Positions 54,410 through 64,000 of a DNA stretch of 64,000 nt are shown in pieces. Location: the NCBI GenBank assembly GCA_004020645.1, contig SAQL01000009.1, positions 124,001 to 188,000 of the forward strand, in the 5' to 3' direction. Position numbers and translations under genes: made by a program. This DNA comes from Mesorhizobium sp. Its GTDB lineage: Bacteria > Pseudomonadota > Alphaproteobacteria > Rhizobiales > Rhizobiaceae. How positions within the stretch are numbered: position 1 is the first letter of the stretch; each line of letters opens with the position of its first letter. Under the pieces are notes generated by a model, which saw only the letters and a program-made list of their open reading frames with translations, was not told where the DNA came from and did not search any database.

Positions 54410-57400
54410 CTACTCGGCCGCCGACGCCAGCGGCCTGACCCTGGCCATCATCGAGCGCAGCACCGCTGGTTTGAGCGGCTTGTTGATCACCGGCACGTCG
54501 AGCCTGCCGGCGCTGGCGCGCACCTCGCTCGAGCGGTCGGCGGTGACCAGCACGGCCGGCATGTCCTGGCCGTGGATCGCGCGCAGTTTGGCGATCGCAT
54601 CAAGGCCGGTCTCGCCGTCGAGATGATAGTCGGCAAGCACGATGTCGGGTCGACGTTTGCCGGATCGCTCGAGATCCCCCGAGCCGGCAAGCGTGTCGAC
54701 GCTGCACCCCCAGCCTTCGAGCAGCAGCCGCATACCGTCGAGGATACGGGCATCGTTGTCGATGCAGAGCACGCGAAGCCCGGCAAGCGAAGCAGCAGTG
54801 CGGACCGGCGCTTTCGCCGTGACCACGCGCCGTGGCTCCTGCGCTGCCGCGACCGGCAGGATGACGGAAAAGCGCGTGCCCTTGCCCGGGTTTGAAAAGA
54901 TCTGGAGTTCGAGGCGCAAGACGCGAGCGATGCGGTCGACGATGGAAAGGCCGAGGCCGAGGCCGTCAGCTTCGCGCGCACCCTCGTCGAGCCGGGTGAA
55001 TTCGTGAAAGACCGTGTTCAGCTTGTCGGCGGCAATGCCGATGCCGGTATCGATTACCTGGATCTCGGCGAGTTCGCCGCGCCGCCGCACACCGACCAGG
55101 ACGCGGCCCCGGCGCGTGTATTTGATGGCGTTGGACACCAGGTTCTGGATCAGGCGGCGTAGCAGATTGCGATCCGTCATCACACTGAGTGACGAGGGCA
55201 TGATCGTCAGGCCGAGCTTCCTCTCGGCGGCAAGCGGCTGGAAGTCGTTGCCAATCTGCCGCAGCAGCTCGTCCAGGCTGAAGACGGTGTCGTCCGGTTT
55301 CATCGCGCCGGCATCGAGGCGGGAGATGTCGAGCACCGCGCCGAGAATGGTCTCGACCGATTCCAGCGAAGATTCGATGTTGTTTGCGGCCTTGCCGGTC
55401 GGGCCCTTGCCGGCTTTCTCGATCAGCGACGAGCAATAGAGGCGGGCGGCGTTCAGGGGCTGCAGGATATCGTGGCCGGCGGCGGCAAGGAACCGCGTCT
55501 TGCCGAGATTGGCCTCCTCGGCCAGCATCTGCGCCTGTGCCAGTTCCTCGTTGACGCGGGTCAGTTCGACGGTGCGGTCCTTGACGCGTTGTTCCAGCGA
55601 TTCATTGGCGCGCTTGAGCGCCAGATCCTGCTCGACGCGTCCTGAGATGTCGGCATAGGTGGCGACGATGCCGCCATCAGGCATTGGGTTGGAGCGCAAT
55701 TCCAGGATGCGGCCGCTGGTCTTCAGCTCCATCTGCCAGGGGCTGACGAAACTGGTGAGGCGGTTGAGCATCGTCACCCGCTGGTCGGCCGGAATGTCGC
55801 CGCGCTCGGCCAGGTGGCGCAGGATGCGGTCGAGCGAGACGCCGACCTGGCCCATCTCGTCGGGCAGGTCAAACAGCGCCCGATACTGGCGATTCCAGCA
55901 GATCAGCCGGAAATCCCTGTCGAAGACGGTGATGCCCTGTTCCATCTGGTCGAGCGCGATCTGCAGCAGGTCGCGATTGTGCTGCAGCGCCTCGGTGGCG
56001 TCGTCGAGCAGGCGGAAGGCATCCTTGGATTCGCGGTCGTTGCGGCGCAGCAGCAGCGACAGGATCAGCCGCGCCGAGGAGGAGCCGACGGCACTCGCCA
56101 GAAGCTGCTCGGAGAAGCGGATGACGTCCATGCTGGCTTGTTCGTTGCCGTGCAGCGAGGCACCGCTGCTCTCTTCAAACGACTGGAAGGACCGCTCGGT
56201 GCGTTCGACACCAAGATAGCGCGCGATGGTGTCCTTGAGGTCGTTGACGGTAACGGTGGTGCGGAAGCGGCGAAGGCTCGGCATCGGGCTCGCCTCGCGC
56301 GGCACGAAAATCGCCGCCTGGATGCGCTCCAGCGGCACCGACGCGCGCGACAGCGAGCCGAGCACGAAGAACAGCGTGTTGACCGACAGGCTCCACAGGA
56401 CGCCGTGGTTCAGCGGCTCGGCGACGGTGCCGAAAAGCGCTTGCGGCCGCAATGCTTCGAAGCCGAACAGGCCGTGGACGACGATGCCGGTATCGGACGC
56501 TGCGAGTGAAGGAAGCAGCAGCGTGTAGCTCCAGACGACGATGCCGGCGACCATGCCGAGTGCCGCCCCCCTGCCGTTGGCGCCGCGCCAGATCAGTCCG
56601 CCGATCAAGGCCGGCGCGAACTGCGCGATCGCGGCGAACGACATCAGGCCGATCGAGGAGAGCCGCGCGCTGTCGGTGCTCTCGCGATAGTAGAGGAAGG
56701 CGATGAACAGCATGATGAAGATCGCCGCACGTCGCACGTTGAGGATGAGCGCTGACCAGTCCTCGTTCTCGGATGTCGTGGTCTTGAGCAGGCGACGCAC
56801 AAACAGCGGAATGACGAGGTCGTTGGAGATCATGATCGACAGCGCGACGCTTTCGACGATCACCATAGCGGTCGCCGCCGACAGGCCGCCAATGAAGGCG
56901 GCCATGGCCAACACATCGTGACCGCTGAGCAGCGGCAGCGACAGGACATAGAGATCGCTGCTGGTTCTGGTGCCGACCAGCGCCAGGCCGACGAGCGCGA
57001 TCGGCAGCACGAAAAGGTTGATCGCCACCAGATAAAGCGGAAACACCCATGTCGCGGTGCGCAGTTCGGCCTCGCTGCGGTTCTCAACGATGGTGACGTA
57101 GAACTGGCGCGGCAGCATGATGATGGCGAAACCGCTCAAACACGTCAGTACCAGCCAGGTGGCGAGCGACGTGCGGTAGCCCATCGCTTGCTGCACTTGC
57201 GTATTCTCGGCGAGCTTGTCGACCATGTCGCCCGGGCCGCCGAAGACCAGGAAGGTGACCATCAGGCCGATCGCCAGGAAGGCGGCGAGCTTGACCACGG
57301 TTTCCACCGCTACCGCCAGCACCAGCCCATCCTGGTGCTCGGTGGCGTCAGCGTGGCGCGTGCCGAACAGCACCGCAAACAGCGCAAGCAGCATTGCGAC

Positions 57401-57898
57401 GACCAGCGAGATGTCGCTGACGAAGGGATCGAACGAAGGTGGCGAGCCGGTGTAATGCTCGACCATCAGGCTGACCGAACCGGAAATCGCCTTCAACTGC
57501 AGCGCCATGTAAGGTACCGCGCCGATCGTCGCGATCAGCGTGGCGATCGCTGCAACGGCAAAACTCTTGCCGTAGCGGGCGCCGAGGAAATCGGCGATCG
57601 AAGTGATCTTCTCTGTCTTGGCCAGCCTTACGATTCGCCGAAGCAGCGGAAAGCCGAACACGAACACCAGCACCGGGCCGATATAGATGCCGAGGAATTC
57701 AAGGCCGCGCTCGGAGGAAAGGCCGACCGAACCGAAGAACGTCCAGGAGGTGCAGTAGATCGCCAGGCTGAGCGCATAGATGAAGGGCCGGGCCCGGTCA
57801 GGCCCGGATGTCGTTGAGCGCCGGTCGCCGAGGCTGGCGATGACGAACAGCAACGTCACATAGGCGATCGCGATGATGACGATGAACCAGCCCTGCAC
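54410..57898 (-). CDS. Hybrid histidine kinase with sodium/solute-symporter sensor domain (CrbS-like)
   Basis: This protein of about 1162 residues has a 12- to 13-helix sodium:solute symporter domain (about 1-500), a linker, and a PAS-like domain (about 640-760; [26 protein letters not shown]). A coiled coil leads to HisKA (H-box [19 protein letters not shown], near 806) and HATPase_c ([16 protein letters not shown]). A C-terminal receiver has [18 protein letters not shown], with Asp near 1086. GTG 57898 is used because GGGAGGA precedes it; the frame is open from 57949. This is the CrbS/MxtR layout: sensors that couple substrate movement or energy state to acetate and carbon genes. The likely partner is the convergent LuxR-type regulator. 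Confidence 0.88.
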   Translation of the reverse strand: MQGWFIVIIAIAYVTLLFVIASLGDRRSTTSGPDRARPFIYALSLAIYCTSWTFFGSVGLSSERGLEFLGIYIGPVLVFVFGFPLLRRIVRLAKTEKITSIADFLGARYGKSFAVAAIATLIATIGAVPYMALQLKAISGSVSLMVEHYTGSPPSFDPFVSDISLVVAMLLALFAVLFGTRHADATEHQDGLVLAVAVETVVKLAAFLAIGLMVTFLVFGGPGDMVDKLAENTQVQQAMGYRTSLATWLVLTCLSGFAIIMLPRQFYVTIVENRSEAELRTATWVFPLYLVAINLFVLPIALVGLALVGTRTSSDLYVLSLPLLSGHDVLAMAAFIGGLSAATAMVIVESVALSIMISNDLVIPLFVRRLLKTTTSENEDWSALILNVRRAAIFIMLFIAFLYYRESTDSARLSSIGLMSFAAIAQFAPALIGGLIWRGANGRGAALGMVAGIVVWSYTLLLPSLAASDTGIVVHGLFGFEALRPQALFGTVAEPLNHGVLWSLSVNTLFFVLGSLSRASVPLERIQAAIFVPREASPMPSLRRFRTTVTVNDLKDTIARYLGVERTERSFQSFEESSGASLHGNEQASMDVIRFSEQLLASAVGSSSARLILSLLLRRNDRESKDAFRLLDDATEALQHNRDLLQIALDQMEQGITVFDRDFRLICWNRQYRALFDLPDEMGQVGVSLDRILRHLAERGDIPADQRVTMLNRLTSFVSPWQMELKTSGRILELRSNPMPDGGIVATYADISGRVEQDLALKRANESLEQRVKDRTVELTRVNEELAQAQMLAEEANLGKTRFLAAAGHDILQPLNAARLYCSSLIEKAGKGPTGKAANNIESSLESVETILGAVLDISRLDAGAMKPDDTVFSLDELLRQIGNDFQPLAAERKLGLTIMPSSLSVMTDRNLLRRLIQNLVSNAIKYTRRGRVLVGVRRRGELAEIQVIDTGIGIAADKLNTVFHEFTRLDEGAREADGLGLGLSIVDRIARVLRLELQIFSNPGKGTRFSVILPVAAAQEPRRVVTAKAPVRTAASLAGLRVLCIDNDARILDGMRLLLEGWGCSVDTLAGSGDLERSGKRRPDIVLADYHLDGETGLDAIAKLRAIHGQDMPAVLVTADRSSEVRASAGRLDVPVINKPLKPAVLRSMMARVRPLASAAE

Positions 57899-58129
57899 GG
57901 CCCGATAATCCTCCCTTGCCGGTTTTGCATCCGGCCTGCCGAGACGCAATCACAGCTTGGCGATCAAGTCCATCGCGGCTTTCGGCGCAGGATGGCTGCG
58001 GCTTCGGGAATTTTGCCGGCGGAAACGGTCTTTTGTCCATGCTGCAACCGCAGGTTTTTGCTATTGTGCCAGTGGAGCCAACGAGCGGGCGAGGGCGGCG
58101 GCCTGGCCCGTCAGAACAAGGAGGGTCGA

Positions 58130-58552
58130 ATGCTGAAAGAATTCCAGGAATTCATTTCCCGGGGTAATGTCATGGACCTGGCCGTCGCCGTCATTATCGG
58201 CGCTGCCTTCAGCAAGATCGTCGATTCACTGGTCAATGACATTATCATGCCGATAATCGGGGCGATTTTCGGCGGACTCGACTTCAACAACTATTTCCTG
58301 CCCTTGTCCTCAGCCGTCAACGCCACGTCGCTGGCGGAGGCCAAGAAGCAGGGCGCAGTCTTCGCCTATGGCAGTTTCATCACCGTCGCGCTGAATTTCA
58401 TCATCCTCGCCTTCATCATCTTCCTGATGGTCAAGGTCGTGAACAATCTGCGCAAGCGTCTGGAGCGTGAGAAGCCAGCTGCGCCTGCGGCCGCTCCGCC
58501 GGCCGATGTTGCGCTGCTCACCGAAATTCGCGATCTCCTCGCTAGGAAATAG
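58130..58552 (+). CDS. mscL: Large-conductance mechanosensitive channel
   Basis: This 140-residue MscL has the N-terminal amphipathic helix and first membrane span [40 protein letters not shown]. The periplasmic loop carries [21 protein letters not shown], and the cytoplasmic tail ends DLLARK. It opens under membrane tension to release solutes in osmotic downshock. AAGGAGGG precedes the ATG at 58130, and an intrinsic terminator follows. Confidence 0.95.
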   Translation: MLKEFQEFISRGNVMDLAVAVIIGAAFSKIVDSLVNDIIMPIIGAIFGGLDFNNYFLPLSSAVNATSLAEAKKQGAVFAYGSFITVALNFIILAFIIFLMVKVVNNLRKRLEREKPAAPAAAPPADVALLTEIRDLLARK

Positions 58553-58576
58553 CCCGAAGACAGATTCCCTGGACCA

Positions 58577-58605
58577 AAACCCCGGTCGATTTCGGCCGGG
58601 GTTTT
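58577..58605 (+). terminator. Intrinsic terminator of mscL
   Basis: AAACCCCGG-TCGATTTCG-GCCGGGGTTTT: a GC stem CCCCGG/CCGGGG (extended by A/T pairs) followed by TTTTCTGTTTT, 25 bp after the mscL stop. Confidence 0.85.
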
Positions 58606-58663
58606 CTGTTTTCGCCTGTCGCAAAACGCGCTAGCTGTCCAGAAGACGAAAACGGATCTATCC

Positions 58664-59830
58664 ATGACCCTGATCGAGAATTTGCGCGCCGAGGCCCGGG
58701 CCGCGCCGGAAAGCGGCATTGTCGCCGTCATGAACCGCGGCCGCGACCGCGACGGCATGATCCCGCTCTGGGCCGGCGAGGGCGATCTGCCGACGCCTGC
58801 CTTCATCACCGATGCCGCTGCCCGGGCGCTCGCCGGCGGCGAGACCTTCTATACCTGGCAGAAGGGCATCCCCGAGCTGCGGCAGGCGCTCGCCCGCTAT
58901 TACGTCAGGCATTTCGGCAAGAGCTTCGCCGAGGAAGAATTCATCGTCACCGGCTCGGGCATGCATGCCATCCAGCTGGCGCTCGATGCCGTCGCCGGGA
59001 AGGGGGACGAGGTCGTCTATCTGTCGCCGGCGTGGCCGAATTTCGCCGCAGCCGCCGGCGTGGCAGGCGCCGTCCCGGTCGCTGTCACGCTCGACCAGTC
59101 CGGCAATGGCTGGTCCTGCGACGTCGGCAAGATCGAGGCGGCGATCACGCCAAGGACAAAGGCGCTGTTCGTCAACTCGCCGTCCAACCCGACCGGCTGG
59201 ACCGCCGACAGGGAGACGCTGCAGGCGATCCTCGACCTTGCCCGCGAAAGGGGGCTGTGGATCATCGCCGACGAGATCTATTCGCTGTTCCACTACGGTG
59301 ATAGTCGCGCGCCGTCCTTCATCGACATCATGGCCGACGATGATCGCATCCTTTTCGTCAACAGTTTTTCCAAGAACTGGGCGATGACCGGCTGGCGGGT
59401 CGGCTGGATCAAGACCCATCCCTCGCTGCAGCAGGTATTCGAAAACCTGGTCCAGTATTCGACCTCAGGCGTTGCCCAGTTCATGCAGCGCGGCGCGGTC
59501 GTCGCCCTCGATGAGGGTGACGCCTTCATCGTCGAGCAGGTGGAGCGGGCGAGGGCGGCGCGTGACCTGGTCTGCGGTATCCTGGCTGCGACCGGAAGGG
59601 CACGCTTCACGGTGCCGCAAGGCGCCTTCTATCTGTTCTTCGCAGTCGACGGCATCACCGATTCACGCGCCGCCGCATTCGACATCGTCGACCGCGCCAA
59701 TGTCGGTCTGGCGCCCGGAACGGCATTCGGTCCCGGCGGCGAAGCCTTTCTCAGGCTGTGCTTCCACCGCCGCCTCGACCAGCTCGAGGAAGCCGCACAC
59801 CGGCTGGCGAAGTGGATGAAGAGTGTGTGA
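58664..59830 (+). CDS. Class I/II PLP-dependent aminotransferase
   Basis: This 388-residue fold-type-I aminotransferase contains SPSNPTGWTADRETLQ, DEIYSLFHYGDSR (PLP-binding Asp and Tyr) and the lysine-carrying motif FVNSFSKNWAMTGWRVGW. C-terminal segments, LRLCFHRRLDQLEEA, hold the substrate arginine. It is a general aspartate/aromatic type by its motif wording; the amino donor and acceptor cannot be set. It stands alone between the mscL terminator and a palindromic repeat region. Confidence 0.87.
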   Translation: MTLIENLRAEARAAPESGIVAVMNRGRDRDGMIPLWAGEGDLPTPAFITDAAARALAGGETFYTWQKGIPELRQALARYYVRHFGKSFAEEEFIVTGSGMHAIQLALDAVAGKGDEVVYLSPAWPNFAAAAGVAGAVPVAVTLDQSGNGWSCDVGKIEAAITPRTKALFVNSPSNPTGWTADRETLQAILDLARERGLWIIADEIYSLFHYGDSRAPSFIDIMADDDRILFVNSFSKNWAMTGWRVGWIKTHPSLQQVFENLVQYSTSGVAQFMQRGAVVALDEGDAFIVEQVERARAARDLVCGILAATGRARFTVPQGAFYLFFAVDGITDSRAAAFDIVDRANVGLAPGTAFGPGGEAFLRLCFHRRLDQLEEAAHRLAKWMKSV

Positions 59831-59901
59831 GAGTCAGGTCCGCCCGAGTGTGAGCAAGCATCTGGATCGCTGCTCTCCTCGGCCACTGTAACGGCATGAA
59901 T

Positions 59902-60028
59902 CCCGCTTCGCGTTCGCTCCGCCCTAGGATGACGAAGCGAAGGGAGGGTTCAAGCTAATCTCCGACGTCCGCGATCGTTCGTCACCCTAGGGCGGAGCAG
60001 GAGCGAAGCGGAGCGCAGACCCTAGGAT
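59902..60028. repeat. Inverted repeat around a CCTAGG core
   Basis: Arms of about 31 bp, left about 59902-59933 and right about 59981-60011, match in most positions; the central GCTCCGCCCTAGG and CCTAGGGCGGAGC are exact. A third CCCTAGGAT copy lies at 60020-60028. It is a dispersed-repeat-like palindrome between the aminotransferase gene and the 3' end of hemA. Confidence 0.6.
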
Positions 60029-60113
60029 CCATGCGTGACCTTCGAAATGCCGCGACGTCGAAGAACAAGACGGCACCGGGGGCGGAGACCGCCATCATGC
60101 CCTCGGCTGAAGA

Positions 60114-61391
60114 TCAACCGCCGGACTTCGGCACCAGCAGCGGAATAACGCGGTCGCTTTCCCTCACGGCCGGCCGGCCCGCAGAACCGTAAGAGATACC
60201 CAAGGCATCCCAGGTCTCGACAAGAGCGTCCTGAAGTTCCGCGATCAGTTGATCCGAATGGAACGGCGTCGGCGTGATCCGCAGCCGTTCGGTGCCGCGC
60301 GGCACGGTCGGGTAGTTGATCGGCTGGATATAGATGCCGTGGACGCCGAGCAGGCGGTCGCTGGCCATCTTGCAGAGTTCGGGATCGCCGACGAGCAGCG
60401 GCACGATGTGGGTGGCTGAGTCCATCACCGGCAGGCCGGCGGCGGTAAGAACCTGCTTGGTCCGCGACGCCTGGCGCAGCTGCGCGTCGCGTTCGGCCTG
60501 CGAGCGCTTCAGATGGCGGATCGACGTGGTCGCCGCGGCGGCGATGGCCGGCGGCAGTGCCGTGGTGAAAATGAAGCCCGGCGCATAGGAGCGCACGGCA
60601 TCGATCACGGCACTTGTGCCGGTGATATAGCCGCCGAGCGTGCCGAACGCCTTGGCCAGCGTGCCTTCGATGATGTCGATACGATCGGCCAGTCCTTCGC
60701 GCTCGGTGATGCCGCCGCCGCGCGGTCCGTACATGCCGACGGCATGGACCTCGTCGATATAGGTCATGGCGTTGTAGCGCTCGGCAAGCTCGACGATCTG
60801 CTTGATCGGCGCTATGTCGCCGTCCATGGAATAGACGCTCTCGAAGACGATCAGCTTGGCACGCTCACGGCCTGCCGCCTGCAGCAGGCTTTCGAGATGC
60901 GCAACGTCGTTGTGGCGAAAGATCTTCTTCTCGGCGCCCGAACGCCGCACGCCCTCGATCATCGAGGCGTGGTTCAACTCGTCCGAAACGATCAGGCAGT
61001 TGGGCAGAAGTCGCGCAATGGTCGAGATCGAGGCTTCGTTGGAGACAAAGCCGGAGGTGAAGACCAGTGCGGCTTCCTTGTCGTGCAGGTCGGCCAGTTC
61101 CAGTTCGAGCTCGACGAGCGGATTGCTGGTTCCGGAGATGTTGCGGGTGCCACCGGCGCCAGATCCCATCTTGCCGGCGGCGTTCTGCATCGCGGCGATG
61201 ACGTCTGGGTGCTGGCCCATGCCGAGATAGTCGTTGGAGCACCAGACGGTGATTTCCTGGGCGCGGCCGTTGGCGCGCCAGATGGCGCGCGGGAATTTCC
61301 CCACGATGCGCTCGAGGTCGGCGAAGATGCGATAGCGACGCTCTGCATGGAGCTGGTCGATCGCGTCTTCGAAGAACCGCTGATAGTTCAT
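60114..61391 (-). CDS. hemA: 5-aminolevulinate synthase
   Basis: This 425-residue PLP enzyme condenses glycine with succinyl-CoA, the C4 (Shemin) entry to heme used by alphaproteobacteria. Motifs: [69 protein letters not shown], and the PLP lysine in [18 protein letters not shown] 61391 ([12 protein letters not shown]) has GGGAAG in front; twelve further codons upstream are open. In rhizobia, hemA is often oxygen controlled; a weak FNR-like site lies about 126 bp before the start. Confidence 0.95.
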   Translation of the reverse strand: MNYQRFFEDAIDQLHAERRYRIFADLERIVGKFPRAIWRANGRAQEITVWCSNDYLGMGQHPDVIAAMQNAAGKMGSGAGGTRNISGTSNPLVELELELADLHDKEAALVFTSGFVSNEASISTIARLLPNCLIVSDELNHASMIEGVRRSGAEKKIFRHNDVAHLESLLQAAGRERAKLIVFESVYSMDGDIAPIKQIVELAERYNAMTYIDEVHAVGMYGPRGGGITEREGLADRIDIIEGTLAKAFGTLGGYITGTSAVIDAVRSYAPGFIFTTALPPAIAAAATTSIRHLKRSQAERDAQLRQASRTKQVLTAAGLPVMDSATHIVPLLVGDPELCKMASDRLLGVHGIYIQPINYPTVPRGTERLRITPTPFHSDQLIAELQDALVETWDALGISYGSAGRPAVRESDRVIPLLVPKSGG

Positions 61392-61516
61392 TTCGGCTTC
61401 CCAATTTTTGCGTGGGATCATAATCATTGCCCTATTCGACGTCTACTTGGCCTTTTTGGTCAAAATGCCACGCCCCAAGCCTGTTCCTAACGGCCACGGA
61501 TCATGGCCTATTCCCT

Positions 61517-61530
61517 TGATGTGCATGAAT
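61517..61530. promoter_or_regulatory. Weak FNR/FixK-like site upstream of hemA
   Basis: TTGAT-GTGC-ATGAA matches the TTGAT-N4-ATCAA anaerobox at nine of ten arm bases. It lies between hemA and galE, about 126 bp upstream of hemA. Single imperfect sites of this kind also arise by chance. Confidence 0.22.
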
Positions 61531-61667
61531 TTTGTTTTAGGACAATGCCATGCGCCGACGAGATCGGTTACCGCAGACACTAATGGTAGTAATGGCCTAG
61601 TGGCAGGCTTTCCAGTAAGGCGGGTGTGGAGACAGTTTCCGATAGATCTTGAGCAGCGAGGACACGG

Positions 61668-62663
61668 ATGACGGTTTTGGTGACAGGCGGCGCCGGCTAT
61701 ATCGGCAGCCATATGGTCTGGGAACTGCTGGACGCGGGCGACAGCGTCGTCGTCCTCGATCGGCTTTCGACCGGGTTCGAGTGGGCGGTGGCGCCAGAGG
61801 CAAAGCTCGTCGTCGGCGATGTCGCCGACAAGGAGCTGGTCGGCTCGATCATCCGCGACAATCATGTCGACGCGATCATCCATTTCGCCGGCTCCATAGT
61901 GGTTCCCGAATCGGTCGCCGACCCGCTCGGCTACTACGAGAACAACACCTGCAAGACGCGCACGCTGATCGAGACCGCCGTGCGCGAAGGCGTGCCCAAT
62001 TTCATCTTTTCCTCGACCGCCGCCGTCTATGGCGGCGCCGGGCTGGAGCCGGTGCGCGAGGATGCCCGCCTTGCACCGGAATCGCCCTACGGCCTGTCCA
62101 AGCTGATGAGCGAATGGATGCTGCGCGACGCCGCAATCGCCTATGGCTTGCGCTATACGGCGTTGCGCTATTTCAACGTCGCCGGCGCCGATCCGAAGGG
62201 CCGCACCGGTCAGTCGACGCCGGGCGCCACGCATCTGATCAAGGTTGCCGCCGAGACGGCGCTCGGCAAGCGACCGTTCATGCAGGTGTTCGGCACCGAC
62301 TACCCGACACCGGACGGTACCTGCATGCGCGACTACATCCATGTCAGCGATCTGGCGACGGCGCATCGGCTGGCGCTGGAACGGCTGCGCGCCGGCGGGA
62401 CAAGCCTGGTCGCCAATTGCGGCTACAGCCACGGCTATTCGGTGCTCGAGGTGATCGAAAGCGTGCGCCGCGTCTTCGGTCACGATTTCGACGTGCGGAT
62501 CGGCGAACGCCGTGCGGGCGACGCCGCCGCGGTGGTCGCCAATTCGGAGCTGGCGCGCAGCGAACTCGGCTGGACCCCGCAGCACGACGACCTCGACCGG
62601 ATTGTCGCCGACGCGCTCGCCTGGGAGCGCATCCTGACCGGCAAGAATTCGGCTCGGAGCTGA
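61668..62663 (+). CDS. galE: UDP-glucose 4-epimerase
   Basis: This 331-residue extended SDR interconverts UDP-glucose and UDP-galactose for polysaccharide synthesis. The NAD motif is VLVTGGAGYIGSHMVWEL, the catalytic Ser is in FIFSSTAAVYGGAG and the Tyr-Lys in SPYGLSKLMSEW. NVAGADPKGRTGQ and the end VANSELARSELGWTP also fit. GAGGACACGG precedes the ATG at 61668. It is divergent from hemA and followed by the D-amino-acid dehydrogenase gene 109 bp later. Confidence 0.93.
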   Translation: MTVLVTGGAGYIGSHMVWELLDAGDSVVVLDRLSTGFEWAVAPEAKLVVGDVADKELVGSIIRDNHVDAIIHFAGSIVVPESVADPLGYYENNTCKTRTLIETAVREGVPNFIFSSTAAVYGGAGLEPVREDARLAPESPYGLSKLMSEWMLRDAAIAYGLRYTALRYFNVAGADPKGRTGQSTPGATHLIKVAAETALGKRPFMQVFGTDYPTPDGTCMRDYIHVSDLATAHRLALERLRAGGTSLVANCGYSHGYSVLEVIESVRRVFGHDFDVRIGERRAGDAAAVVANSELARSELGWTPQHDDLDRIVADALAWERILTGKNSARS

Positions 62664-62772
62664 AGTCCCGGTTTTTCCTCCGTGGGCTCGTAGATCGAAC
62701 GCAGAAGCGCTATTGAAGGGGCTGCGCGGCGAAGCGTAGACGCATTTGGCCGCGTGTGACTTTGGGGGCGGC

Positions 62773-64000
62773 ATGAGAATATTGGTGCTCGGAGCCGGTG
62801 TGGTCGGCACGGCGGCGGCCTACTATCTGGCGAGCGACGGCCATGAGGTGACCGTCATCGAGCGCCATCCGATGGCGGCGCGCGGCACAAGCCAATCGAA
62901 TGCCGGCCTTGTGTCGCCCGGCGACGCCACCGCCTGGGCCTCGCCCGCTGCGCTGAAGACGTTTCTGCGCGCGCTTTACAACCATAATCTCGGCATCAAG
63001 GTGCGGCTGCGCTTCGATCCCTATTTCTTCGCCTGGAGTCTGCGCTTCCTGCGCCAGTGCACGCAGGCGCGCTTACGCGCCAACACCGACATCAAGCTGC
63101 GCCTGGCGCTCTATTCGCGCGACTGCATCAACGCCATCTCGGCCGACACCGGCATTCACTATGACGAGCGCAAAAAGGGGATTCTCTATTTCTTCCGCTC
63201 GCAGCAGAGTTTTGATACCGGCACCGACAATTACCGTTATCTCGCCGAGCACGGCCTGCCGATCGAGATCGTCGGCCGCGACCGGCTGGTCGAGCTCGAG
63301 CCCGGCCTTGCTGGGGCCAGGGACAGAATAGCCGGCGGCGTCTATTCGCCGATCGACCAGACCGGCGACTCCAGCCAATTCACCCAAAACCTCGCCGCCC
63401 ATGCCGCCGAGAAACTCGGCGTCCAATTCCTCTACGGCACGATGGTCGAAGGCCTCGACATCGAAGGCGATCGGGTGCGCGCGGTGATGACCTCGGCGGG
63501 TCCGATAACAAGCGACGCCGTGGTCATCTCGATGGGGCCGGAGAGCGGCCTGCTCGGTCGCCGCTACGGCATCGACCTGCCGGTCTATCCGGTGAAGGGC
63601 TATACCGCGACCGTGCCGCTGCAGGACGAGAGCAAGGGGCCGACCATGGGCGGCGCAGACGAGGATCAGCTCATCGCCTATTCCAGGCTCGGCAATCGGC
63701 TGCGGCTCGCTTCAACCGCCGAGTTCACCGGCTTCGACCGCAGCCACAAGCCGAGCGATTTCGCTGCCATGTTCAGGACCGGCAACGAGCTTTTCCCGGG
63801 CGCCTTCGACGAGAAGAAGGCCGAGCTCTGGGCCGGCTTGCGGCCGATGATGCCAAACTCGGTGCCGGTCATCGGCCAGGCGCGCTACAGCAATCTCTAC
63901 CTCGACACCGGCCACGGCCATGTCGGCTGGACCATGGCCTGCGGTTCCGGAAAATTCCTTGCCGATGTAATCGCCGGCCGCAGGCCGGAGATTGACCCGC
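62773..64000 (+). CDS. D-amino acid dehydrogenase (DadA-type), cut by window end
   Basis: About 409 residues are visible, starting at ATG 62773. The N-terminal FAD motif MRILVLGAGVVGTAAAYYLASDGHEVTVIE is followed by GTSQSNAGLVSPGDATAWASP, typical of DadA. The C-terminal FAD segment YLDTGHGHVGWTMACGSGKFLADVIAGR is reached just before the edge; DadA is about 416 residues, so only a few codons are missing. It oxidises D-amino acids at the membrane with electron transfer to quinones. An alanine racemase, its usual partner, could lie beyond the window. Confidence 0.87.
   Translation, partial: MRILVLGAGVVGTAAAYYLASDGHEVTVIERHPMAARGTSQSNAGLVSPGDATAWASPAALKTFLRALYNHNLGIKVRLRFDPYFFAWSLRFLRQCTQARLRANTDIKLRLALYSRDCINAISADTGIHYDERKKGILYFFRSQQSFDTGTDNYRYLAEHGLPIEIVGRDRLVELEPGLAGARDRIAGGVYSPIDQTGDSSQFTQNLAAHAAEKLGVQFLYGTMVEGLDIEGDRVRAVMTSAGPITSDAVVISMGPESGLLGRRYGIDLPVYPVKGYTATVPLQDESKGPTMGGADEDQLIAYSRLGNRLRLASTAEFTGFDRSHKPSDFAAMFRTGNELFPGAFDEKKAELWAGLRPMMPNSVPVIGQARYSNLYLDTGHGHVGWTMACGSGKFLADVIAGRRPEIDP

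Overview
The window is a high-GC chromosomal segment from an alphaproteobacterium of the Rhizobiales, most likely Mesorhizobium or a close relative. The support is gene content and order: podJ, gcrA, chvE-gguABC with divergent gbpR, a SAM-II riboswitch in front of metZ, a 5-aminolevulinate-synthase type hemA, class I lysyl-tRNA synthetase, and several families of short palindromic intergenic repeats of the kind common in Mesorhizobium. The assignment is by recognition, not by a database search. No complete insertion sequence, phage, plasmid or CRISPR array is visible; most of the window is ordinary core chromosome.

Layout. 1-2.7 kb: a truncated Hsp70-like protein and a TSUP transporter/TIGR02186 pair. 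2.9-6.8 kb: podJ (cell polarity). 7.3-14.8 kb: a MerR regulator and a four-gene fatty/branched acyl-CoA beta-oxidation operon. 14.9-18.6 kb: an S24-type regulator, a nuclease-like secreted protein, lysK and TerB. 19.7-21.9 kb: a LuxR - LuxI - crotonase quorum-sensing cassette (mqsRIC-like), the most distinctive system here. 22.0-26.4 kb: ppk2, phoR, phoU and a CorA transporter; phoR is flanked by two copies of a roughly 100 bp palindromic repeat and the usual pstSCAB genes are absent between phoR and phoU. 26.6-30.7 kb: gcrA, then argD-argF-hslO. 30.9-35.3 kb: apaG, a GT21 glycolipid glycosyltransferase, metZ under a SAM-II riboswitch, dcd. 35.3-42.9 kb: an orphan solute-binding protein and the sugar-uptake locus gguC-gguB-gguA-chvE with gbpR.

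42.9-45.2 kb is a small islet with an outer-membrane protein and an L,D-transpeptidase. It lies between an intact tRNA-Gly(CCC) and a 3'-tRNA remnant in the same orientation, which is the footprint of tRNA-targeted integration. 45.3-53.6 kb holds an OafA-type acyltransferase, small membrane and regulatory genes, a MAPEG protein, a histone-deacetylase-family protein, a frameshifted MATE exporter and pyrD. 53.7-57.9 kb encodes a CrbS/CrbR-like two-component pair in which the sensor is fused to a sodium/solute symporter domain. 58.1-64.0 kb holds mscL, an aminotransferase, hemA, galE and a D-amino-acid dehydrogenase cut by the window end.

How parts work together. The MerR protein probably represses the acyl-CoA operon through a palindrome present upstream of both. 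The crotonase next to LuxI has lost both hydratase glutamates but keeps an acid where delta-isomerases have theirs, which fits tailoring of an unsaturated acyl signal. PPK2, PhoR and PhoU form a phosphate/polyphosphate neighbourhood. ChvE and GguABC form a sugar-uptake system under LysR control. Start codons, operators and repeat boundaries were judged by eye.
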